DNA of 64,000 nt from Hippophae tibetana. Lineage: Eukaryota; Streptophyta; Magnoliopsida; Rosales; Elaeagnaceae. The position numbers and the translations under genes were made by a program. The stretch lies in assembly GCA_037013495.1 (NCBI GenBank), contig CM072807.1, forward strand, positions 32,902,802-32,966,801. Direction: 5' to 3'. Of this stretch, positions 54,841 through 64,000 are shown piece after piece; the first letter of the stretch is position 1, and each line of letters opens with the position of its first letter. The notes under the pieces were generated by a model. That model ran no database searches. It had not been told where the DNA came from and was given only the letters and a program-made list of their open reading frames with translations.

Positions 54841-56131
54841 GAAGTAAATAAATACCGACGATAAGTCGCATTTATTTTCCAGTTTAAATTCATAGAATAA
54901 CTCAAAAAAAAATATTAAAACAATTTAAAATTACCATATGCATCAAAAACAAACAAAATAAAAAACCTAAAATTTTAATTCTCGTGAAACTCAGCAAAAC
55001 AGAGATTTTTTCAAAAATGTCTCTCATAGCAAATGTTAGAATACAATTCAATGCAGAAACATTCAAAAACTCTTATGAACGCATAATTTAAATGCAGCGG
55101 AAACAAAATGGATTGTAAATATACCTCCTCCCATTGTTCAAAAGAAATTTTTTTTTTTTGAAAAAGTTAATCTTCAACCTCCAATTGGGTCAACGTGGCC
55201 CGGTTTCACCCAAACGTATTCTCGGTCGTATCCTGATTTTCTGGTGACAGAATCCAGTGTTCTTTTCATCAAAATTCTCATAATACGATTTCTGAGTGAT
55301 TCATTTTCCCAATTTGAAGTAAATACATCATTTTAAATAAAAATTTAATTAATGAAGTAAATAAATACCGAAGATAAGTCGCATTTATTTTCCAGTTTAA
55401 ATTCATAGAATCACTCAAAAAAAATATTAAAACAATTTAAAATTACCATATGCATCAAAAACAAGCAAAATAAAAAACCTAAAATTTTAATTCTCATGAA
55501 ACTCAGCAAAACAGAGATTTTGTCAAAAATGTCTCTCATAACAAATGTTAGAATACAATTCAATGCAAAAACATTCAAAAACTCTTATGAACGCATAATT
55601 TAAATGCAGCGGAAACAAAATGGATTGTAAATATACCTCCTCCCATTGTTCAAAAGAATTTTTTTTTTGAAAAAGTTCATCTTCAGCCTCCAATTGGGTC
55701 AACCCGGTCCAGTTTCACCCAAACGTATTCTCTGCCGTATCGTGATTTTCTAGTGACAGAATCCAGTGTTCTTTTCATCAAAATTCTAATAATACGATTT
55801 CTGAGTGATTCATTTTCCCAATTTGAAGTAAATATATCATTTTAAATAAAAATTTAATTAATGAAGTAAATAAATACCGACGATAAGTCATATTTATTTT
55901 TTCCAGTTTAAATTTATAGAATCACTCAAAAAAAATATTAAAACAATTGAAAATTACCATATGCATCAAAAACAAGCAAAATAAAAAACCTAAAATTTTA
56001 ATTCTCGTGAAACTCAGCAAAACAGAGATTTTTTTCAAAAATGTCTCTCATAGCAAATGTTAGAATACAATTCAATGGAGAAACATTCAAAAACTCTTAT
56101 GCACGCATAATTTAAATGTAGTGGAAACAAA
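53575..56131 (+). repeat. Five-monomer variant unit A-B-C-B-C
   Basis: Starts 53575 A, 54086 B, 54598 C, 55108 B, 55620 C. No A head lies between the first C and the second B. Instead the C monomer at 54598 switches after about 54840 to an A-type second half (aatgaag, agtcgcattt, agaataactc). This fits an unequal exchange joining a C first half to an A second half. Confidence 0.88.
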
Positions 56132-58930
56132 ATGGATTGTAAATATAACTCCTCCCATTGTTCAAAAGAATTTTCTTTTTTGAAAAAGTTCATCTTCAGC
56201 CTCCAATTGGGTCAACCCGGCCCGGTTTCACCCAAACGTATTCTCGTCCGTATCTTGATTTTCTGGTGACAGAATCCAGTGTTCTTTTTATCAAAATTCT
56301 CATAATTCCATTTCTGAGTGATTCATTTTCCCAATTTGAAGTAAATACATCATTTTAAATAAAAATTTAATTAATGAAGTAAATAAATACCGACGATAAG
56401 TCGCATTTATTTTCCAGTTTAAATTCATAGAATAACTCAAAAAAAAATATTAAAACAATTTAAAATTACCATATGCATCAAAAACAAACAAAATAAAAAA
56501 CCTAAAATTTTAATTCTCGTGAAACTCAGCAAAACAGAGATTTTTTCAAAAATGTCTCTCATAGCAAATGTTAGAATACAATTCAATGCAGAAACATTCA
56601 AAAACTCTTATGAACGCATAATTTAAATGCAGCGGAAACAAAATGGATTGTAAATATACCTCCTCCCATTGTTCAAAAGAAATTTTTTTTTTTTGAAAAA
56701 GTTAATCTTCAACCTCCAATTGGGTCAACGTGGCCCGGTTTCACCCAAACGTATTCTCGGTCGTATCCTGATTTTCTGGTGACAGAATCCAGTGTTCTTT
56801 TCATCAAAATTCTCATAATACGATTTCTGAGTGATTCATTTTCCCAATTTGAAGTAAATACATCATTTTAAATAAAAATTTAATTAATGAAGTAAATAAA
56901 TACCGAAGATAAGTCGCATTTATTTTCCAGTTTAAATTCATAGAATCACTCAAAAAAAATATTAAAACAATTTAAAATTACCATATGCATCAAAAACAAG
57001 CAAAATAAAAAACCTAAAATTTTAATTCTCATGAAACTCAGCAAAACAGAGATTTTGTCAAAAATGTCTCTCATAGCAAATGTTAGAATACAATTCAATG
57101 CAAAAACATTCAAAAACTCTTATGAACGCATAATTTAAATGCAGCGGAAACAAAATGGATTGTAAATATACCTCCTCCCATTGTTCAAAAGAATTTTTTT
57201 TTTGAAAAAGTTCATCTTCAGCCTCCAATTGGGTCAACCCGGTCCAGTTTCACCCAAACGTATTCTCTGCCGTATCGTGATTTTCTAGTGACAGAATCCA
57301 GTGTTCTTTTCATCAAAATTCTAATAATACGATTTCTGAGTGATTCATTTTCCCAATTTGAAGTAAATACATCCTTTTAAATAAAAATTTAATTAATAAA
57401 GTAAATAAATACCGACGATAAGTCATATTTATTTTCCAGTTTAAATTCATAGAATCACTCAAAAAAAATATTAAAACAATTGAAAATTACCATATGCATC
57501 AAAAACAAGCAAAATAAAAAACCTAAAATTTGAATTCTCGTGAAACTCAGCAAAACAGAGATTTTTTTCAAAAATGTCTCTCATAGCAAATGTTAGAATA
57601 CAATTCAATGGAGAAACATTCAAAAACTCTTATGCACGCATAATTTAAATGTAGTGGAAACAAAATGGATTGTAAATATAACTCCTCCCATTGTTCAAAA
57701 GAATTTTCTTTTTTGAAAAAGTTCATCTTCAGCCTCCAATTGGGTCAACCCGGCCCGGTTTCACCCAAACGTATTCTCGTCCGTATCTTGATTTTCTGGT
57801 GACAGAATCCAGTGTTCTTTTTATCAAAATTCTCATAATTCCATTTCTGAGTGATTCATTTTCCCAATTTGAAGTAAATACATCATTTTAAATAAAAATT
57901 TAATTAATGAAGTAAATAAATACCGACGATAAGTCGCATTTATTTTCCAGTTTAAATTCATAGAATAACTCAAAAAAAAATATTAAAACAATTTAAAATT
58001 ACCATATGCATCAAAAACAAACAAAATAAAAAACCTAAAATTTTAATTCTCGTGAAACTCAGCAAAACAGAGATTTTTTCAAAAATGTCTCTCATAGCAA
58101 ATGTTAGAATACAATTCAATGCAGAAACATTCAAAAACTCTTATGAACGCATAATTTAAATGCAGCGGAAACAAAATGGATTGTAAATATACCTCCTCCC
58201 ATTGTTCAAAAGAAATTTTTTTTTTTTGAAAAAGTTAATCTTCAACCTCCAATTGGGTCAACGTGGCCCGGTTTCACCCAAACGTATTCTCGGTCGTATC
58301 CTGATTTTCTGGTGACAGAATCCAGTGTTCTTTTCATCAAAATTCTCATAATACGATTTCTGAGTGATTCATTTTCCCAATTTGAAGTAAATACATCATT
58401 TTAAATAAAAATTTAATTAATGAAGTAAATAAATACCGAAGATAAGTCGCATTTATTTTCCAGTTTAAATTCATAGAATCACTCAAAAAAAATATTAAAA
58501 CAATTTAAAATTACCATATGCATCAAAAACAAGCAAAATAAAAAACCTAAAATTTTAATTCTCATGAAACTCAGCAAAACAGAGATTTTGTCAAAAATGT
58601 CTCTCATAGCAAATGTTAGAATACAATTCAATGCAAAAACATTCAAAAACTCTTATGAACGCATAATTTAAATGCAGCGGAAACAAAATGGATTGTAAAT
58701 ATACCTCCTCCCATTGTTCAAAAGAATTTTTTTTTTGAAAAAGTTCATCTTCAGCCTCCAATTGGGTCAACCCGGTCCAGTTTCACCCAAACGTATTCTC
58801 TGCCGTATCGTGATTTTCTAGTGACAGAATCCAGTGTTCTTTTCATCAAAATTCTAATAATACGATTTCTGAGTGATTCATTTTCCCAATTTGAAGTAAA
58901 TACATCCTTTTAAATAAAAATTTAATTAAT
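55178..58930 (+). repeat. Segment duplicated from 4090 bp upstream (copy 2)
   Basis: Partner of 51088-54840. It covers the later part of the B monomer at 55108 through the first part of the C monomer at 58688. Which copy is older cannot be told from the sequence. The pairing explains the repeated irregular spacing of A monomers in zone IV. Confidence 0.85.
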
Positions 58931-59197
58931 AAAGTAAATAAATACCGACGATAAGTCATATTTATTTTCCAGTTTAAATTCATAGAATCACTCAAAAAAA
59001 ATATTAAAACAATTGAAAATTACCATATGCATCAAAAACAAGCAAAATAAAAAACCTAAAATTTGAATTCTCGTGAAACTCAGCAAAACAGAGATTTTTT
59101 TCAAAAATGTCTCTCATAGCAAATGTTAGAATACAATTCAATGGAGAAACATTCAAAAACTCTTATGCACGCATAATTTAAATGTAGTGGAAACAAA

Positions 59198-61240
59198 ATG
59201 GATTGTAAATATAACTCCTCCCATTGTTCAAAAGAATTTTCTTTTTTGAAAAAGTTCATCTTCAGCCTCCAATTGGGTCAACCCGGCCCGGTTTCACCCA
59301 AACGTATTCTCGTCCGTATCTTGATTTTCTGGTGACAGAATCCAGTGTTCTTTTTATCAAAATTCTCATAATTCCATTTCTGACTGATTCATTTTCCCAA
59401 TTTGAAGTAAATACATCATTTTAAATAAAAATTTAATTAATGAAGTAAATAAATACCGACGATAAGTCGCATTTATTTTCCAGTTTAAATTCATAGAATA
59501 ACTCAAAAAAAAATATTAAAACAATTTAAAATTACCATATGCATCAAAAACAAACAAAATAAAAAACCTAAAATTTTAATTCTCGTGAAACTCAGCAAAA
59601 CAGAGATTTTTTCAAAAATGTCTCTCATAGCAAATGTTAGAATACAATTCAATGCAGAAACATTCAAAAACTCTTATGAACGCATAATTTAAATGCAGCG
59701 GAAACAAAATGGATTGTAAATATACCTCCTCCCATTGTTCAAAAGAAATTTTTTTTTTTTGAAAAAGTTAATCTTCAACCTCCAATTGGGTCAACGTGGC
59801 CCGGTTTCACCCAAACGTATTCTCGGTCGTATCCTGATTTTCTGGTGACAGAATCCAGTGTTCTTTTCATCAAAATTCTCATAATACGATTTCTGAGTGA
59901 TTCATTTTCCCAATTTGAAGTAAATACATCATTTTAAATAAAAATTTAATTAATGAAGTAAATAAATACCGAAGATAAGTCGCATTTATTTTCCAGTTTA
60001 AATTCATAGAATCACTCAAAAAAAATATTAAAACAATTTAAAATTACCATATGCATCAAAAACAAGCAAAATAAAAAACCTAAAATTTTAATTCTCATGA
60101 AACTCAGCAAAACAGAGATTTTGTCAAAAATGTCTCTCATAGCAAATGTTAGAATACAATTCAATGCAAAAACATTCAAAAACTCTTATGAACGCATAAT
60201 TTAAATGCAGCGGAAACAAAATGGATTGTAAATATACCTCCTCCCATTGTTCAAAAGAATTTTTTTTTTGAAAAAGTTCATCTTCAGCCTCCAATTGGGT
60301 CAACCCGGTCCAGTTTCACCCAAACGTATTCTCTGCCGTATCGTGATTTTCTAGTGACAGAATCCAGTGTTCTTTTCATCAAAATTCTAATAATACGATT
60401 TCTGAGTGATTCATTTTCCCAATTTGAAGTAAATACATCCTTTTAAATAAAAATTTAATTAATAAAGTAAATAAATACCGACGATAAGTCATATTTATTT
60501 TCCAGTTTAAATTCATAGAATCACTCAAAAAAAATATTAAAACAATTGAAAATTACCATATGCATCAAAAACAAGCAAAATAAAAAACCTAAAATTTTAA
60601 TTCTCATGAAACTCAGCAAAACAGAGATTTTGTCAAAAATGTCTCTCATAGCAAATGTTAGAATACAATTCAATGCAAAAACATTCAAAAACTCTTATGA
60701 ACGCATAATTTAAATGCAGCGGAAACAAAATGGATTGTAAATATACCTCCTCCCATTGTTCAAAAGAATTTTGTTTTTTGAAAAAGTTCATCTTCAGCCT
60801 CCAATTGGGTCAACCCTGTCCAGTTTCACCCAAACGTATTCTCTGCCGTATCGTGATTTTCTAGTGACAGAATCCAGTGTTCTTTTCATCAAAATTCTCA
60901 TAATACGATTTCTGAGTGATTCATTTTCCCAATTTGAAGTAAATACATCCTTTTAAATAAAAATTTAATTAATAAAGTAAATAAATACCGACGATAAGTC
61001 ATATTTATTTTCCAGTTTAAATTCATAGAATCACTCAAAAAAAATATTAAAACAATTGAAAATTACCATATGCATCAAAAACAAGCAAAATAAAAAACCT
61101 AAAATTTTAATTCTCGTGAAACTCAGCAAAACAGAGATTTTTTTCAAAAATGTCTCTCATAGCAAATGTTAGAATACAATTCAATGGAGAAACATTCAAA
61201 AACTCTTATGCACACATAATTTAAATGTAGTGGAAACAAA
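59198..61240 (+). repeat. Four-monomer variant unit A-B-C-C'
   Basis: Starts 59198 A, 59709 B, 60221 C, 60730 C'. The second half of the C at 60221 ends like B (ttctcatgaaac, gattttgtc, atgcaaaaac from about 60605), and the next head is again C-type with ttttgttttttg, gtcaaccctgtccag and ctcataatacg. This extra C' marks the junction to the slightly different trimer version that follows. Confidence 0.85.
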
Positions 61241-63797
61241 ATGGATTGTAAATATAACTCCTCCCATTGTTCAAAAGAATTTTCTTTTTTTGAAAAAGTT
61301 CATCTTCAGCCTCCAATTGGGTCAACCCGGCCCGGTTTCACCCAAACGTATTCTCGTCCGTATCTTGATTTTCTGGTGACAGAATCCAGTGTTCTTTTTA
61401 TCAAAATTCTCATAATTCCATTTCTGAGTGATTCATTTTCCCAATTTGAAGTAAATACATCATTTTAAATAAAAATTTAATTAATGAAGTAAATAAATAC
61501 CGACGATAAGTCGCATTTATTTTCCAGTTTAAATTCACAGAATCAGTCAAAAAATATATTAAAACAATTTAAAATTACCATATGCATCAAAAACAAACAA
61601 AATAAAAAACCTAAAATTTTAATTCTCGTGAAACTCAGCAAAACAGAGATTTTTTCAAAAATGTCTCTCATAGCAAATGTTAGAATACAATTCAATGCAG
61701 AAACATTCAAAAACTCTTATGAACGCATAATTTAAATGCAGCGGAAAAAAAATGGATTGTAAATATACCTCCTCCCATTGTTCAAAAGAAATTTTTTTTT
61801 TTTTGAAAAAGTTAATCTTCAACCTCCAATTGGGTCAACCTGGCCCGGTTTCACCCAAACGTATTCTCGGTCGTATCTTGATTTTCTGGTGACAGAATCC
61901 AGTGTTCTTTTCATCAAAATTCTCATAATACAATTTCTGAGTGATTCATTTTCCCAATTTGAAGTAAATACATCATTTTAAATAAAAATTTAATTAATGA
62001 ATTAAATAAATACCGACGATAAGTCGCATTTATTTTCCAGTTTAAATTCATAGAATCACTCAAAAAAAATATTAAAACAATTTAAAATTACCATATGCAT
62101 CAAAAACAAGCAAAATAAAAAACCTAAAATTTTAAATCTCATGAAACTCAGCAAAACAGAGATTTTGTCAAAAATGTCTCTCATAGCAAATGTTAGAATA
62201 CAATTCAATGCAAAAACATTCAAAAACTCTTATGAACGCATAATTTAAATGCAGCGGAAACAAAATGGATTGTAAATATACCTCCTCCCATTGTTCAAAA
62301 GAATTTTTTTTTTGAAAAAGTTCATCTTCAGCCTCCAATTGGGTCAACCCGGTCCAGTTTCACCCAAACGTATTCTCTGCCGTATCGTGATTTTCTAGTG
62401 ACAGAATCCAGTGTTCTTTTCATCAAAATTCTAATAATACGATTTCTGAGTGATTCATTTTCCCAATTTGAAGTAAATACATCCTTTTAAATAAAAATTT
62501 AATTAATAAAGTAAATAAATACCGACGATAAGTCATATTTATTTTCCAGTTTAAATTCATAGAATCACTCAAAAAAAATATTAAAACAATTGAAAATTAC
62601 CATATGCATCAAAAACAAGCAAAATAAAAAACCTAAAATTTTAATTCTCGTGAAACTCAGCAAAACAGAGATTTTTTCAAAAATGTCTCTCACAGCAAAT
62701 GTTAGAATACAATTCAATGGAGAAACATTCAAAAACTCTTATGCACACATAATTTAAATGTAGTGGAAACAAAATGGATTGTAAATATAACTCCTCCCAT
62801 TGTTCAAAAGAATTTTCTTTTTTTGAAAAAGTTCATCTTCAGCCTCCAATTGGGTCAACCCGGCCCGGTTTCACCCAAACGTATTCTCGTCCGTATCTTG
62901 ATTTTCTGGTGACAGAATCCAGTGTTCTTTTTATCAAAATTCTCATAATTCCATTTCTGAGTGATTCATTTTCCCAATTTGAAGTAAATACATCATTTTA
63001 AATAAAAATTTAATTAATGAAGTAAATAAATACCGACGATAAGTCGCATTTATTTTCCAGTTTAAATTCACAGAATCAGTCAAAAAATATATTAAAACAA
63101 TTTAAAATTACCATATGCATCAAAAACAAACAAAATAAAAAACCTAAAATTTTAATTCTCGTGAAACTCAGCAAAACAGAGATTTTTTCAAAAATGTCTC
63201 TCATAGCAAATGTTAGAATACAATTCAATGCAGAAACATTCAAAAACTCTTATGAACGCATAATTTAAATGCAGCGGAAAAAAAATGGATTGTAAATATA
63301 CCTCCTCCCATTGTTCAAAAGAAATTTTTTTTTTTTTGAAAAAGTTAATCTTCAACCTCCAATTGGGTCAACCTGGCCCGGTTTCACCCAAACGTATTCT
63401 CGGTCGTATCCTGATTTTCTGGTGACAGAATCCAGTGTTCTTTTCATCAAAATTCTCATAATACGATTTCTGAGTGATTCATTTTCCCAATTTGAAGTAA
63501 ATACATCATTTTAAATAAAAATTTAATTAATGAAGTAAATAAATACCGAAAATAAGTCGCATTTATTTTCCAGTTTAAATTCATAGAATCACACAAAAAA
63601 AATATTAAAACAATTTAAAATTACCATATGCATCAAAAACAAGCAAAATAAAAAACCTAAAATTTTAATTCTCATGAAACTCAGCAAAACAGAGATTTTG
63701 TCAAAAATGTCTCTCATAGCAAATGTTAGAATACAATTCAATGCAAAAACATTCAAAAACTCTTATGAACGCATAATTTAAATGCAGCGGAAACAAA

Positions 63798-64000
63798 ATG
63801 GATTGTAAATATACCTCCTCCCATTGTTCAAAAGAATTTTTTTTTGAAAAAGTTCATCTTCAGCCTCCAATTGGGTCAACCCGGTCCAGTTTCACCCAAA
63901 CGTATTCTCTGCCGTATCGTGATTTTCTAGTGACAGAATCCAGTGTTCTTTTCATCAAAATTCTAATAATACGATTTCTGAGTGATTCATTTTCCCAATT
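63798..64000 (+). repeat. Partial monomer, type C, cut by the window end
   Basis: The last 203 bases hold the first part of a C monomer (short T tract, agcctcc, cccggtccagtttc, ctgccgtatcgtg, ttctagtgac, tctaataatacg). The A-B-C array therefore continues to the right of the window. Confidence 0.95.

Larger units (their letters stand above)
1..64000 (+). repeat. Satellite DNA array, ~510-bp monomer, fills whole window
   Basis: The same block of about 510 bp repeats head-to-tail from the first base to the last. The anchor atggattgtaaat (with rare single-base variants) occurs 125 times, at 494 through 63798, giving 124 complete monomers with a mean spacing of about 510.5 bp. All copies are in one orientation and no foreign sequence interrupts them. 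Copies differ by scattered substitutions and by length changes in a poly-T and a poly-A tract. Such pure, AT-rich, long-monomer arrays are typical of eukaryotic heterochromatin (centromeric, pericentromeric or subtelomeric). I do not recognise the family by name. No gene can be supported anywhere in the array, so every interval below is repeat without genes. Confidence 0.98.
46931..64000 (+). repeat. Zone IV: A-B-C trimer HOR (~1533 bp)
   Basis: Unit starts (A monomer): 46931, 48463, 49998, 52042, 53575, 56132, 57665, 59198, 61241, 62774 (cut by the window end). Regular units are 1532-1535 bp. B follows with gaaattttt, gtcaacgtggcccgg, tatcctgattttc, accgaagataag, ttctcatgaaac and atgcaaaaac. 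C has cccggtccagtttc, ctgccgtatcgtg, ttctagtgac, tctaataatacg and, in most copies, acatcctttt. Units from 61241 on are a slightly different version (tcagtcaaaaaatat in A; gcggaaaaaaaatgg and acctggcccgg in B). Long units are described separately. No gene is visible in this zone. Confidence 0.92.

Noticed and set aside
1-64000. CRISPR-like or bacterial repeat system
   Set aside because: There are no short repeats with unique spacers; the whole 510-bp unit repeats and there are no associated genes.

Overview
The whole 64-kb window is one uninterrupted head-to-tail satellite DNA array. It holds 124 complete monomers plus a partial one at each edge. The mean monomer length is about 510.5 bp (range 507-514), all copies lie in the same orientation, and composition is AT-rich: I counted about 29% G+C in the monomer-length stretch 3541-4050. 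I see no protein-coding gene, RNA gene, CRISPR array, insertion sequence or retrotransposon. The short open frames in each monomer are by-products of the repeat: most start at TTG, and they shift frame whenever the poly-T tract changes length. The window looks eukaryotic, from centromeric, pericentromeric, subtelomeric or similar heterochromatin. I lean towards a plant, but nothing in the sequence fixes the species.

I anchored each monomer at the conserved ATG of atggattgtaaat and typed monomers by diagnostic bases, mostly in the GC-richer first 230 bp. The array divides into zones. Zone I (1-10188) is irregular, built of types V, W, X, Y and R. Zone II (10189-34653) is built of types R, S, T and U; its core is a seven-monomer higher-order repeat (HOR) of about 3568 bp, R-S-T-U-S'-T-U, present as three complete adjacent copies, followed by a tandemly duplicated tetramer of 2038 bp. 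A V-W-X-Y cassette sits on both sides of zone II (8148-10188 and 34654-36696). Zone III (36697-46930) is transitional, with roughly 2.05-kb tetrameric and 1.02-kb A-D dimeric periodicity. Zone IV (46931-64000) is an A-B-C trimer HOR of about 1533 bp, broken by a few units with extra monomers.

The main interest is evolutionary. Several layers of duplication can be read from constant offsets and shared private variants (510, 2038, 4090, 5615, 7676, 10735, 15799 and 26507 bp). Some monomers are clear chimeras of two types, and the same subtype families recur in zones with different HOR periods. R-type monomers carry a 17-bp motif matching 8 of the 9 core positions of the mammalian CENP-B box; this may be chance. 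I found no sign of a novel gene-based system. All comparisons were made by eye, so identity statements are qualitative.
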